A stretch of DNA of 64,000 bases from an uncultured Verrucomicrobiae bacterium (GTDB lineage Bacteria; Verrucomicrobiota; Verrucomicrobiia; Limisphaerales; AAA164-E04), in NCBI GenBank assembly GCA_951813855.1, contig OX638380.1, positions 124,001 through 188,000 on the forward strand, given 5' to 3'. Every line of letters begins with the position of its first letter. Position 1 is the first letter of the stretch. Positions 34,728-44,496 of this stretch are shown piece after piece. The notes beneath the pieces are model-generated. The model had not been told where the DNA came from, made no database searches, and saw only the letters and a program-made list of their open reading frames with translations. The translations under genes were made by a program, and so were the position numbers.

Positions 34728-35186
34728 TCACGCCGGTCCGTTTTTCTCGGCCGGGTCTTTCTTCTTCCAGGGCATCTCGGGAAACTTTTCTGGAGTCCGA
34801 TAGGTTTTCGGGGCCGGACGGGCCAAAGACAAATCCGAGTCGGCTGGCTGGGCCGGCGGCGAGGCATCGTTTTTCCAGCCGGCGATGCGAGCCCGCAAAC
34901 CGTGACGCTCGGCCTTTTCCTTGTCGCCGGCCTGCAGGTAGAACAGAGACAGGTTGGTATGGGCCAGGGAATCGTCAGGCGAGAGCGATTCGGCCTTGTG
35001 ACCTTCCTCGATCGCGCGGGCCACCTCGCCGAGCCGGGAATAAGCCATAGCCAGGGAAAGACGGGCCTCGTAATACTCCGGAACCGCTTGCAACAAGGCC
35101 TCCAATTTGGCGACCGCCTTGGCGTAGTCGCCTTGACTAAAGACGAACATCGCTTCGTCGTATTCTTGTTGCGGTTGCGGGTCCAT
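34728..35186 (-). CDS. TPR-repeat protein
   Basis: A 152-residue protein made of about three tetratricopeptide repeats ('YDEAMFVFSQGDYAKAVAKL', 'YEARLSLAMAYSRLGE', 'AHTNLSLFYLQAGDKEKAE') and a Pro/Lys-rich C-terminal tail. No signal peptide is seen, so it is likely cytoplasmic. It is the first gene before the pilus ATPases on the same strand and may be part of that operon, perhaps as a scaffold. That role is inference. Confidence 0.8.
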   Translation of the reverse strand: MDPQPQQEYDEAMFVFSQGDYAKAVAKLEALLQAVPEYYEARLSLAMAYSRLGEVARAIEEGHKAESLSPDDSLAHTNLSLFYLQAGDKEKAERHGLRARIAGWKNDASPPAQPADSDLSLARPAPKTYRTPEKFPEMPWKKKDPAEKNGPA

Positions 35187-35221
35187 GGCTACGCCGATGG
35201 CTCGATCGCCCGGCTAACGAA

Positions 35222-35265
35222 CAGCGACCGGAGGCGCTCCCTGAGGGATCGCCTGCCGGTCGCTG
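35222..35265. terminator. Strong hairpin between the CBM9-like gene and the TPR gene
   Basis: CAGCGACCGG at 35222-35231 pairs perfectly with CCGGTCGCTG at 35256-35265. Inner arms AGGCG/CGCCT and TCCC/GGGA continue the stem around a TGA loop. It lies between the end of the CBM9-like gene (35303) and the TPR gene on the same strand, so it may end the former's transcript. There is no downstream U tract on the minus strand, so a factor-independent terminator is not certain. Confidence 0.5.
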
Positions 35266-35302
35266 CTTGCGCCATTTCTTTTCTCCCGAGCCTAGGCGGC
35301 AC

Positions 35303-37972
35303 TCAATGCCGCAACCGGAAAAACTGCGCCGCCGACCCGGTGGCCGGTTGATGCGGCGAAGCGGCTCCGGCGACATCCGTCCAGGAACTCAAGTCGGAAG
35401 ACTGCTGCAACGTCAACCCGTCGACGTCCCAGTACAATTCGACCTTGCCGCTGTCGGCCACGCGGACCCCGATACTGAACTCGGTCGGCAAATCCGGCTT
35501 TTCGGGCACGGTGCCTGCTCGCCAGGCCTTGAGTCCGCCGTTGGCCACGTCGTTCACCAACACCTTGGTGCCGTCCTCCTTGACCGTAAACAATTCGATA
35601 TTGGCTCCGCCCCGTCCGTTGTAATAGACGATGCGCACCGGATAGACCCCCGCCGAACGCACGTCCATCAAGAAGGTCGTATCGGACGCCCCGCGTCCTC
35701 CGTTGAATTCCCCGGCCGTCATCACGTTATCGCGGTCGTCGATGTAACCGACTTCCACCCGGAAACCGTCGTCGCTGTTGACGCCCATGGTGATCACTCC
35801 CTCGGGAAATTCCACGAAAGTGAGAATCTCGGCCGAAACCCCGTCGGTCAGTCCCAGCAAACCCGGCAAGCCGGGCATATCGCCGTCTGGCCGGAAATTA
35901 CCGACCCCATCGCCTGGTTCGCCTTCCGGCGGCAGATTGAAATTGATCACGTCCTCGATCTCGAAGCGCACCAAGGCGCCCGACTTTTCCCCTCCGCCGA
36001 TCGCGGCGCCGGCCTGATCGGGGTCGGCGTCGTTTTCCAAGTCGCTGCCGTCGATGTCCTTCGCTTCCCCTGCCAACACCATTTCGACCTCGCCCAAGCT
36101 GGTGTGAATAAACAGTTCGCTTTGCCAAATGCTCCAGAGGAAACCGGGTTGGGACGTGTCGTAATCCACCGCCTTCATCGGTGCCCGCAACAAGCCGAAC
36201 ACCGGAGTCGTGATCGTGCCGGCGTCGGTGACGACGTTGCCGTCGCCGTCGGCGATTTCGATCACGTAGGTCATGGCCATTCCCGGTTCGAAAGTTTCCG
36301 CTGAGGTATAGGAAAAATCGGTGGCGTCCAAGCGTTTCTCGCCGGCGACCAAAACTACCTCCTCGCCGTTCAGCGTCAACTTGGCGCTGGCGGGATCCAC
36401 GATCGATTCGCCCTTGTCGGTAGCGCGAAAAGAGAAGGTATCCGCGCTGAGATTAATCGCCGACAAAAATAACAGGTCGGAACTGAAACCGCCGATGCCC
36501 AGCGTCACCAGAGCCGTCTCGCCAGGCGATTTGCCGAAGACGATCGAGTGCGCGCCCAATCCGCCCCAGCCTTTTTGTCCCGTGGTCTCCTTGTCGCCAT
36601 CATTAATCGCCATGCCGAGTCCGAATTGCACGCCCAAATCCAGCTTGTCCGCCTCGGGAGCCACGGCCCCCTTGCCCACTCTGATTTCGTAAACGGTCCG
36701 CTTGGTTTCGGTATTCCGCAGCACGACCGCTTCGGTCAGATTTTCCGAATCCGGCGGCACCCTCTCGGTCTGAACTATGGTTTCGCCCAAGTCCTCTTCG
36801 ACGCCACCCAGTGCGTAGTTCAGGAGGGTTATGATCTCGTTTTGATCTCGATTGGCCGTCATCAACTGGATGGAGTCGCCGTTCCAAGGACTGTTGCGGG
36901 CGTTCTCGTGATACTCGTCGGTAACCGTGAATCCGAAATAGACGTTATCGTCGTCGTAGGAGATTTGAACGGCCGAAGTGTGATCGTCAGGGCCGGTCCA
37001 GTCCCCGCCATTGTGTTTGTAGAACAGCGTTAAATCCCCTTCTCGCTTGCTCCCTTTGGGAACGGAAAACCGCGGGTCAGAAAGCACCGGAATACCGGAC
37101 CATTCGTCCAGCACTCCGTCAATGACCACGTCTGCGGGTTTCGGATTGGCCGTGTAGTATTCCTTGCCGGGTTCGATGTCGTTGGAAGTGGCCAGCGTGA
37201 CCAAGGCCGTCTCTTGCGGAGATTTACCGAAGACGATGGAATGGGCTCCAAGACCGCCCCACCCTTTTTGCCCGGGAGTCGCCTCGTCGCCGTCGTTGAT
37301 CGCCATCCCCAGGCCGAAACGGACGCCGCCTTGCAGAGTTTCCAGATCAAGAGTTTGCTTGGGCAGCTTGATTTCGTAAACGGTTCGCTTGGTCTCGGTG
37401 TTTCTGACCACTACGGCTTCGGTGACCACTTCTCCCCGGCTTTCCGGGCTTCTTTCGTGCTGGACGATCGCCTCTTCGCCCAGTTCTTCTTCCGTTCCTC
37501 CCAAGGCGTAGTTATACAAGGCCACGATTTGCTCGCGCTCATCGTCGGCGATCATGAGTTGCACCGAATCGCCGTTCCACGGACTGTTGCGCGCGTTCTC
37601 GTGATATTCGTCGGTGACCGTGAACCCGAAATAGACGTTATCGTCGTCGTAAACGACTTGAACCGCCGACGTATGGTCGTCCGGGCCGGTCCAGTCCCCG
37701 TCACCGTGTTTCTCGAAGAAAACCAATTCTCCGCCGTCGGGAGCATCGGTCGGCACGCCGCCCTCGCCGGAGCCTTTGGGGATCGAAAACCGGGGATCGG
37801 CCAGAAGGGCTGCTCCCCGCCACTCGGAAAGGTCGCCGTCCAAAACTATGGGCACCGGAGCTTTGATGGCCGTGTAATACTCCTTGCCGGGCTCGATGTC
37901 ATTGGCCAGTAACCCTCCTGCCGCCAAAATCGACGACACTCCCATTAACAAACTTTTGATTCTCACCACCAT
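35303..37972 (-). CDS. Secreted protein with two CBM9-like domains and a C-terminal W/FFR module
   Basis: An 889-residue exported protein. After a signal peptide (residues about 1-23) come two tandem ~240-residue CBM9-like units, each with 'DIEPGKEYYTA', 'DDDNVYFGFTVTDEYHENAR' and 'WNGDS', indicating carbohydrate or other ligand binding. A middle part follows, then a PA14-like region ('NSDDGFRVEVGYIDD', 'YPVRIVYYNGRGGANIELF'). The final ~55 residues ('VELYWDVDG', 'LQQSSDLSSW', ending AQFFRLRH) match a single unit of the module repeated eight times in the giant protease. The shared ending suggests shared export, anchoring or processing. It lies just upstream of the pilus locus on the same strand. 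Confidence 0.85.
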   Translation of the reverse strand: MVVRIKSLLMGVSSILAAGGLLANDIEPGKEYYTAIKAPVPIVLDGDLSEWRGAALLADPRFSIPKGSGEGGVPTDAPDGGELVFFEKHGDGDWTGPDDHTSAVQVVYDDDNVYFGFTVTDEYHENARNSPWNGDSVQLMIADDEREQIVALYNYALGGTEEELGEEAIVQHERSPESRGEVVTEAVVVRNTETKRTVYEIKLPKQTLDLETLQGGVRFGLGMAINDGDEATPGQKGWGGLGAHSIVFGKSPQETALVTLATSNDIEPGKEYYTANPKPADVVIDGVLDEWSGIPVLSDPRFSVPKGSKREGDLTLFYKHNGGDWTGPDDHTSAVQISYDDDNVYFGFTVTDEYHENARNSPWNGDSIQLMTANRDQNEIITLLNYALGGVEEDLGETIVQTERVPPDSENLTEAVVLRNTETKRTVYEIRVGKGAVAPEADKLDLGVQFGLGMAINDGDKETTGQKGWGGLGAHSIVFGKSPGETALVTLGIGGFSSDLLFLSAINLSADTFSFRATDKGESIVDPASAKLTLNGEEVVLVAGEKRLDATDFSYTSAETFEPGMAMTYVIEIADGDGNVVTDAGTITTPVFGLLRAPMKAVDYDTSQPGFLWSIWQSELFIHTSLGEVEMVLAGEAKDIDGSDLENDADPDQAGAAIGGGEKSGALVRFEIEDVINFNLPPEGEPGDGVGNFRPDGDMPGLPGLLGLTDGVSAEILTFVEFPEGVITMGVNSDDGFRVEVGYIDDRDNVMTAGEFNGGRGASDTTFLMDVRSAGVYPVRIVYYNGRGGANIELFTVKEDGTKVLVNDVANGGLKAWRAGTVPEKPDLPTEFSIGVRVADSGKVELYWDVDGLTLQQSSDLSSWTDVAGAASPHQPATGSAAQFFRLRH
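36480..37900 (-). repeat. Tandem duplication of the CBM9-like unit (720 bp period)
   Basis: Two direct copies, about 37181-37900 and 36480-37180, encode the two CBM9-like domains. For example TCCTTGCCGG recurs at 37881 and 37161, exactly 720 bp apart. The copies keep many identical codons, so the duplication looks fairly recent. Confidence 0.85.
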
Positions 37973-38264
37973 TGCGGACTAGCGTTGATTGTTACAATTC
38001 CAGTAATCGAATTCACGTTGCAATACGATTCACGACCTTCCTGCTGTCGCTAGCATCTTTCCTATAACGATCGCGAGATAATGTAAAGCAAAATCGTCCG
38101 TAATCGATAACGAACGGTCCGATTCGGTTACGGGCGAACGGCTACGCCCAAGGGGTCACGGCAAAGGAACCGGAGGATAACGACGAAACAACCTTCCCTC
38201 TCCACCGATTCGAACCGGCAGCATAATACGATTTCGTCGGATCAGCGCCTTCCATGGCCCTGCG

Positions 38265-38390
38265 GAACGATTTACCTCACCCAACGATTGAGTCGCGGCG
38301 TTTCGGGATCCGGAACCAGGCTTCACCCTGATCTCGCCCGAGAATCATCGAGATGAATCCGACGCCTTCGGACACCGATGGCGAAGGGCT
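38265..38390 (-). pseudogene. Relic of an ASPIC/UnbV gene 3' end
   Basis: On the minus strand this stretch aligns with the 3' end of the neighbouring FG-GAP/ASPIC gene. Shared DNA includes the equivalents of 'ATCGGCGCCCGAATGCGTC' and 'CGCAACTCAAG', and one frame reads 'EIRVKPGSGSRNAATQSLG', like the ASPIC/UnbV signature in the intact gene ('EIVSGSGFASRHAATQVLG'). The frame is broken and truncated. It suggests a former second copy in tandem. Confidence 0.5.
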
Positions 38391-38550
38391 TAGCTGTTGT
38401 TTCCCGGATTATTTTGGTGAAAAACGGTCGTTTTGTCCCACGCTTTCTTAGATCGTTCTGGTGCGCTTCCGGTTTTTGAAGGCGCGAATCAAGGAGCTTT
38501 TTTCCAAGCAGTTTGATTTCAAGAAGCGTTATGTCCTTGGTCTGACGTTG

Positions 38551-38886
38551 TCATGTCGGCGATGCGCCGTAGAAGTCACCGGAGTCGAAATTACCGGCAC
38601 CATGGTGCGATCCAACGGTAGCCTGTTCCGAATGATAGCCGCCCGTTCCCGGAAAACGGTCGTTAGCTTCCGGTTGCCCGTTTCCACCGTTGAATCCCTT
38701 GCCAATCGTCGCCGCTTCAGCCCGGTTCTCGACTACCGCATTACCAACCAAGTCTTCCTCCTGTTGCAGCCAATAATAATCCGGGACATTTGGATCAAAT
38801 GAAATTGAAATACAATAGTGCCCTACGATTTTTTTAAAATGATCGAATTCCTTAGGAAATACGCATTTTCCAGACAAGGCTGACAA
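38551..38886 (-). CDS. Unassigned Gly/Asn-rich open frame, possibly a gene remnant
   Basis: An open frame of up to 111 codons (TTG start in the prediction; no good start seen). Its C-terminal two thirds are rich in Gly, Asn, Ala and His, with G/C-biased third codon positions ('GKGFNGGNGQPEANDRF'). I recognise no family. It may be the 3' end of a decayed gene or chance; the opposite strand is also open. Confidence 0.2.
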   Translation of the reverse strand: MSALSGKCVFPKEFDHFKKIVGHYCISISFDPNVPDYYWLQQEEDLVGNAVVENRAEAATIGKGFNGGNGQPEANDRFPGTGGYHSEQATVGSHHGAGNFDSGDFYGASPT

Positions 38887-39096
38887 ACTTGGGCTAGAAG
38901 AAGGTCTGAGGGCTGATATTTCAAACCATCAAAGAAGGTTTTTGATTGCGGTTCGCACCTGACTTTCAAAACGGGTGAATAGCACGCCAAAGTTGATACG
39001 ACCTCATTATTCCCTCAGCCCGTTGCCGTGTTACCGACGAAGACGGCAGGCAACTGGGGAATTCAGCGACTCCGGCTGGTTCCCCTGTTGCGCCTG

Positions 39097-42000
39097 TCAG
39101 TAAGCCAGACTGATTTCCCGAGTTTCCGTCTCAAGTCTGCGAGTCAACTCGGTACCGTCAGGCCAACGGATCCACAAACCTGCAGGCCGTTTTTTACCGC
39201 CCAACACTTGAGTTGCGGCATGACGGGAAGCGAAGCCGGAACCGGAAACGATTTCCCTGATGGCGCCCATCGTCCCATCGTCGTAAACCAGACGCATTCG
39301 GGCGCCGATAGCATCTGGGTTGATCTTTGGGCCGGCCAAACGCACGCTCCATCCCCGTCGCTCGCTAAGATTGCGATACAGCTCGGTCGGCGCATTGAGT
39401 TGCGCAACTGCCAGATCGATGCGCCCGTCTCGGTCGTAATCGGCCAAAGCGGCACCCCGTTGTCTAGCATACAACACGAGTCCGGAACGACGGACATCGA
39501 TCGGTTCAAAGGTGCCGTCACCCTGCCCTCGGAGCCAAACTCCTCGCCCGCCGTCGTTTCGAGTCCAGGGATCTGCAGCCGAATAATCGTTCTGTCCCAG
39601 AAACACGTCTTCACGGCCGTCGGTATCGAAATCGGCAACGGCCACCGCGTAACCGGGAGCGCTTTGCGCTATTGTCGGAAAAGGACGAAACACATAGCCG
39701 GCAAGCCGATTCAGAAAAACGCCGGATTCGAATACGTTAGCGTTCAGGGTTTGATATCGCTCGAGGAATGGGTCGAGGAGGTCCGGTACGCTCGTATTCG
39801 CGAATTGACGATGCGTCGGATATTTCCGGGCCAATTCAGGAAACTTCGGTTCCAATAGCGATCGATTGGCCATCGGCAACCAACGGTCGTGTTGCCGCCA
39901 TGATTCCAACGCCCGAATCGAACCCTCGTGTTCGGCGTACCAGATGCGGATCCGGTCGGTCGAATACAACGCGTAAGAGGTATTAAGTCCCCGATTCCCC
40001 ACGACCAAATCCAACCGCCCGTCGCCGTCGAAATCACCGGTCGCAAGACCGGTCCACCATCCCGGCGAAGCGTTCAGTTTCCGGGTTTCGGTCGCCTCGA
40101 GATATTTTTCGCCCGTGTTTTGAAAAAGCCGAACCGGCCCCCATTCCAGAGCCAAGGCCAAGTCGGGACGACCGTCTTGGTTCTCGTCCAAAAACGTAGC
40201 TCCTCGGACTATCCCTACCTGGCGGAAAGCTCGGCTCCATGCGACGTTGGGTTCGAGTTGGCCTTGTTGATTCAACCAGACGGCTGAGTCGGCCGGCTCG
40301 GGATACCTACCTTCTGGCGGCACTCCTCCAATAAACAGATCCAAGTCGCCATCGGCGTCGATATCGGCTACTGCCAACGCTCCGATACCGGCAGGACCGA
40401 CGGTTTTCGTCCTTTCTTCCGGCGCCGGACCGAACCGGTAAAAATGGAGTGCGCTTTCTCCACCGGGGAATGATGACGATTGCGAAACGGCAATCAAACC
40501 GAATCGATTCCCCAGACCGTCGTCCCAGACCGTGACCGCGCCCTGGCGATCACGGACGGCAGACGACAACTCCAGACGCTCGAACGACTCGCCCTGAAGA
40601 TTTAGCCAAACGGCGGGAAGGTCGCCGTAACCGCCGGCGACCAGCAAATCGTCCCAATCGTCTTGGTTCACGTCGAACCATGCGACACCCGGCCCGGTCA
40701 TTCCCAAGCGTCCGGGAAGCTCGGAATTCGCCGGCAGAAAACCTTCTCCGATATCGCGATGCGCATGGGACAACAAGTTGCCGACGTTTGCGAACAGCGG
40801 GGCCGGAGGAATTGAGGAATCTTTCGACGGTCGAGTTTTCGTATCGTCCAGGAGGTAAAACCGATTGGGACGAATATCGGTCAACCGGCTGATTCGGCCG
40901 CCGGGCCACGTTACTTCTAAATTTACCGGCTCGCCCGATTTCACGGGAAAGGCGAACACGCGAACCGCTTGGTCCCCAGACAAATAGCGGCCGCCGGCGA
41001 TCAGGGTTTGACTTTGCACGAGATCGTCCGAATGAATCCGAACTCGGGAGCCGATACCGAACGCATTGGGAGAGCGGCTCCTCAATGCCACTTTGATACG
41101 AGGGGCCGGTGAGGTATTTCGCAACACCAAAGCCTCCTGATTGAGTTGATTGACGACCACATCGAAATCACCGTCGTTATCCAGATCCCCCAGCGCCATG
41201 CCATAGGAGATGCCCTTGATATCGAATTTCCATTGCCGACCGGCGACTTCGAACCTGCCGTCACGACGATTGCGAAAGGCCAAGTTGGCACTCGCATATC
41301 CCGGATGGTGCCGGCGCTGCCGTTTCATTTCCGGAACCGACAGTTTGAACCGACTCAATTTATCATGACTGTCTTGATCCATGATATCGAAACTGAACCC
41401 GTTGGAGATCAGCAGATCTTCGTAGCCGTCCAAATCGACATCAACGAACACCGGGCACCAGGACCAATCGGAAGCCGGTAATCCGGCCATCAGGGCGGTT
41501 TCGAGATAGGTGCCGTCCGAGCGGCCCAGATAAAAAGTGTTGCGGTTGTACCGGGGTTGACCGTCCGGGCGCAGTATCGTTCCGGCATCCGAAAATTGCT
41601 TGACCAACTGGTTCATGCGATCGGCATGTCCGCTCGCGAACATATCGACCACGACGAAATCGTCGTAGCCGTCACGATCGACATCGGCGAAATCCACCCC
41701 CATAGAAGACCGGCTGGTATGGCGAATCATCCAAGGCGGCGGCGCCTGAAACGTACCGTCGCCGGAATTGAGCCAAATCCGATCGGGGGAAGCGTTGTCG
41801 TTGCAAACGTAAAGATCGGGATCCCCGTCCCGGTCAAGATCCCGAAACATGACCGCCAATCCCCAATCGCGGGGTGGCATTACCGGTTTGCCGGTCCGGT
41901 CCCGAAAGGTTCCGCGATCGGCTCCGATCGACCGAAATCGCCCTCCCCCCTCATTGAGATACAACCCGTCCGCTTCGGGTAATTCCCGCAATTTCCCGGT

Positions 42001-42777
42001 CCGGGACACTTCGAAACGTCCTTGCCATTCGGGCCGGTCGGTGGACTGGCCGTTCACTCGGGCGACCGTAAAGCGGCCGTTTCGCTTGGCCAATTCGTAG
42101 CGGGTAGTAGGATCCGCGGTGAACACTGCGTCGACATAATGGGCGCAATAGAGATCCAGATCGCTGTCGTTGTCGATATCGGCCAATGCCAAGGACATGG
42201 CAGACGCCGTTCGAGACAGTCCGGTTTCGGTGGCTTCCGAAAAACGGCCTTGTCCGTCGTTCAAAAACAGGCGCGTGCCCGCGACAATCCCGTTGACCAG
42301 CAAATCCAAATCCCGGTCGCCATCGATATCCGCAAATGCCGCCGCGGTTGAGTACTGTCGATCGCAGGATGCCGCTCCGGCATCCAACTCCTGAAACCGC
42401 CATCCCCCCAAATTGCGATAAAGCCGGTTAGCGCCTTGGAGTGCGCAAAAGTATAAGTCCGCCCAACCGTCCCCGTCCACGTCGCCGATCGCCAGTCCCG
42501 AACCGTTGTTGACGACCACGTTGGTCAACAACAAATCACCGGTAAGCTTGTTGTGAAAATCGATCCCTGTGGTCGTTGACGAGAGTCTGCTGAAACCCGC
42601 TTCCTGGCCGACGATGGCTTCCAGCGGCTGGGAACGATAAGCCGCTTCGTCCGTAGCGGCCTGCGATAGGATCCCCGGCAGAAATCCCAGGCACAGAACG
42701 GCCTTGCCGAACCAGATCAGAGACGCCCAATGCCGAGGGCGAAAACCAAAGCTCGACCGTAACGGACTCATGCTCAT
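39097..42777 (-). CDS. Secreted FG-GAP/VCBS repeat protein with two ASPIC/UnbV domains (CRTAC1-like)
   Basis: A protein of about 1,226 residues, starting at ATG 42777 (42771 is also possible) with a signal segment. Two halves each hold FG-GAP-type calcium-binding repeats, with thirteen DxDxDGxxD-like motifs seen (e.g. DVDGDGWADL, DVDLDGYEDL, DFDGDGRLDL). Each half ends in an ASPIC/UnbV domain (about residues 600-690 and the C-terminus). Proteins of this type are extracellular beta-propeller-like and common in PVC bacteria, with adhesion or matrix roles suggested. The frame is open further upstream but overlaps guaA there. It lies 37 bp after guaA on the same strand. Confidence 0.88.
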   Translation of the reverse strand: MSMSPLRSSFGFRPRHWASLIWFGKAVLCLGFLPGILSQAATDEAAYRSQPLEAIVGQEAGFSRLSSTTTGIDFHNKLTGDLLLTNVVVNNGSGLAIGDVDGDGWADLYFCALQGANRLYRNLGGWRFQELDAGAASCDRQYSTAAAFADIDGDRDLDLLVNGIVAGTRLFLNDGQGRFSEATETGLSRTASAMSLALADIDNDSDLDLYCAHYVDAVFTADPTTRYELAKRNGRFTVARVNGQSTDRPEWQGRFEVSRTGKLRELPEADGLYLNEGGGRFRSIGADRGTFRDRTGKPVMPPRDWGLAVMFRDLDRDGDPDLYVCNDNASPDRIWLNSGDGTFQAPPPWMIRHTSRSSMGVDFADVDRDGYDDFVVVDMFASGHADRMNQLVKQFSDAGTILRPDGQPRYNRNTFYLGRSDGTYLETALMAGLPASDWSWCPVFVDVDLDGYEDLLISNGFSFDIMDQDSHDKLSRFKLSVPEMKRQRRHHPGYASANLAFRNRRDGRFEVAGRQWKFDIKGISYGMALGDLDNDGDFDVVVNQLNQEALVLRNTSPAPRIKVALRSRSPNAFGIGSRVRIHSDDLVQSQTLIAGGRYLSGDQAVRVFAFPVKSGEPVNLEVTWPGGRISRLTDIRPNRFYLLDDTKTRPSKDSSIPPAPLFANVGNLLSHAHRDIGEGFLPANSELPGRLGMTGPGVAWFDVNQDDWDDLLVAGGYGDLPAVWLNLQGESFERLELSSAVRDRQGAVTVWDDGLGNRFGLIAVSQSSSFPGGESALHFYRFGPAPEERTKTVGPAGIGALAVADIDADGDLDLFIGGVPPEGRYPEPADSAVWLNQQGQLEPNVAWSRAFRQVGIVRGATFLDENQDGRPDLALALEWGPVRLFQNTGEKYLEATETRKLNASPGWWTGLATGDFDGDGRLDLVVGNRGLNTSYALYSTDRIRIWYAEHEGSIRALESWRQHDRWLPMANRSLLEPKFPELARKYPTHRQFANTSVPDLLDPFLERYQTLNANVFESGVFLNRLAGYVFRPFPTIAQSAPGYAVAVADFDTDGREDVFLGQNDYSAADPWTRNDGGRGVWLRGQGDGTFEPIDVRRSGLVLYARQRGAALADYDRDGRIDLAVAQLNAPTELYRNLSERRGWSVRLAGPKINPDAIGARMRLVYDDGTMGAIREIVSGSGFASRHAATQVLGGKKRPAGLWIRWPDGTELTRRLETETREISLAY

Positions 42778-42814
42778 CCCGGATCGTCCGAGGCGCCGGT
42801 TACCGGTGCCGCGA

Positions 42815-44353
42815 CTATTCCCATTCGATGGTGGCCGGAGGCTTGCTGGAAATATCAAGACAAACCCGGTTGACTCCCTTGACCTCATTAATGATCCGGG
42901 TCGAAATGCGCTCCAGCAATTCATGGGGCAACTTGACCCAATCGGCCGTCATCCCGTCTTTGGAATCCACCAGGCGCAAAGCTATCGTGTAGTCGTAAGT
43001 GCGTTCGTCGCCCATCACTCCGACGCTCCGCACCGGCAGCAGCACGGCGAAACTCTGCCATACCCGGTAATACCAATCGTTGGCTTTCATTTCGGCGACC
43101 ACGATAGCGTCGGCCAACCGCAGAATTCGCAGCCGGCCGCTCGTCACCTCTCCCAAAATCCGGACCGCCAAACCCGGGCCCGGAAAGGGTTGCCGCAGGA
43201 TCACTTCCTTGGGCAAGCCCAGCTCCTTGCCCAACCGCCTGACTTCATCCTTGAACAAACGCTTAAGCGGTTCCAGCAATTCGAATTTCATCTTCTTGGG
43301 CAAGCCGCCCACATTATGATGGCTTTTGATCAGGGCGGCCGGATTTCCCGCGATAGGCACGGACTCGATCACGTCGGGATACAAGGTGCCTTGGGCTAAA
43401 AATTTCGCCTTCCCCGCTCGAGCGGTCGCCTGCTGAAACACCTTGATAAACGTTTCGCCGATTATTTTCCGTTTCCTTTCTGGCGCCGTAATTCCCTGGA
43501 GTTTCCGTAAAAAAGCCGCCGAAGCGTTTTCGTATTGCAGGCTCATTTTAAAATTGCGGCCGAACAGTTGCCGCACCGCCTTCGCCTCGCCCTTGCGCAA
43601 TAATCCGTTGTTCACGAAAATACAGGTCAATCTGTTGCCGATAGCGCGATGGATCAGGGCCGCGGTAACGCTGGAGTCGACGCCTCCGCTCAGCCCTAAA
43701 ATCACCTGTTCTTCGCCGACCCGCTCTCTGATTTCGCCGATCGCCTGATCGACATAATGACGCATGGTCCACTTTTTGCCGCACCGGCAGACGCGCCGCA
43801 AAAAATTATCGAGCACCTTTTTGCCCCGAAGAGTATGGATCACTTCCGGATGAAATTGCAGTCCGAACCGTTGCCGTTTCAAATCCTGGATCACGGCGAA
43901 TTGGGAATTCTCGGTAATGGCCACCGACTCGAAGCCCCGAGGCAAACTGAGCAACTGATCGCCATGGGAATTCCAGACTTGCAGCGTTTGCGGCAAACCG
44001 TGAAACAACGGCGAATCCTTCTGGATGATCAACGATCCCTTGCCGTATTCCCGTTTCTGAGCCTGTTTGATCTTCCCGCCTAAATAATGAGCGAGAAGCT
44101 GCAAGCCATAACAAATGCCCAAGACCGGAACCCCTAGGCGTAGCAACGCCCGGTCAGGCAACGGGGCGGTATCGTCGAAGACCGATGCCGGCCCTCCGGA
44201 AAGAATAATGCCTTTGGGAGCCAGCTGGGCGAGGCGTTCCGCCGAAACGTCATATTTTTCGATCGACGAATAAACCGAACATTCCCTGATCCTCCGGGCG
44301 ATTACCTGAGTGTACTGCGAACCGAAATCCAGAATGACTATCTGTTCCTGCAC
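42815..44353 (-). CDS. guaA: GMP synthase (glutamine-hydrolysing)
   Basis: A 512-residue GuaA converting XMP to GMP with ATP and glutamine. The N-terminal class I amidotransferase has '[10 protein letters not shown]', the nucleophile Cys81 in 'GICYGLQ', and 'QFHPEV'. The ATP-pyrophosphatase domain has the PP-loop 'LSGGVDSS', and the C-terminal dimerisation domain ends '[12 protein letters not shown]', the usual terminus. An Arg/Cys/Lys-rich linker ('[10 protein letters not shown]') joins the domains. Length and order are normal. Confidence 0.97.
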   Translation of the reverse strand: MQEQIVILDFGSQYTQVIARRIRECSVYSSIEKYDVSAERLAQLAPKGIILSGGPASVFDDTAPLPDRALLRLGVPVLGICYGLQLLAHYLGGKIKQAQKREYGKGSLIIQKDSPLFHGLPQTLQVWNSHGDQLLSLPRGFESVAITENSQFAVIQDLKRQRFGLQFHPEVIHTLRGKKVLDNFLRRVCRCGKKWTMRHYVDQAIGEIRERVGEEQVILGLSGGVDSSVTAALIHRAIGNRLTCIFVNNGLLRKGEAKAVRQLFGRNFKMSLQYENASAAFLRKLQGITAPERKRKIIGETFIKVFQQATARAGKAKFLAQGTLYPDVIESVPIAGNPAALIKSHHNVGGLPKKMKFELLEPLKRLFKDEVRRLGKELGLPKEVILRQPFPGPGLAVRILGEVTSGRLRILRLADAIVVAEMKANDWYYRVWQSFAVLLPVRSVGVMGDERTYDYTIALRLVDSKDGMTADWVKLPHELLERISTRIINEVKGVNRVCLDISSKPPATIEWE

Positions 44354-44496
44354 AAGCTCGGTATCAACCCTGAAGTCGGGGACTTAACCCGGGATCGGAT
44401 ATCTTCGCTGCCGCCCGGCGGTCCGGATTCGCCGCTCGATAGTTTTTCCTGCTCATGGAACTCGCCGGCCCGCGGTATTTAAATCCACGTCGCCGT

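Larger units (their letters stand above)
37973..39096. other. 1.1 kb intergenic region with gene relics
   Basis: No intact, recognisable gene lies here. The part at 37973-38260 shows nothing clear. A relic of an ASPIC/UnbV C-terminus lies at 38265-38390. An unassigned minus-strand open frame lies at 38551-38886, listed separately. The remainder is more AT-rich with no structure I can name. Confidence 0.5.

Noticed and set aside
38195..38260. tRNA-like T-loop (GGTTCGAAT on the minus strand)
   Set aside because: The flanking stem does not pair and no anticodon or acceptor stem could be drawn. The stretch also adjoins the ASPIC/UnbV relic.
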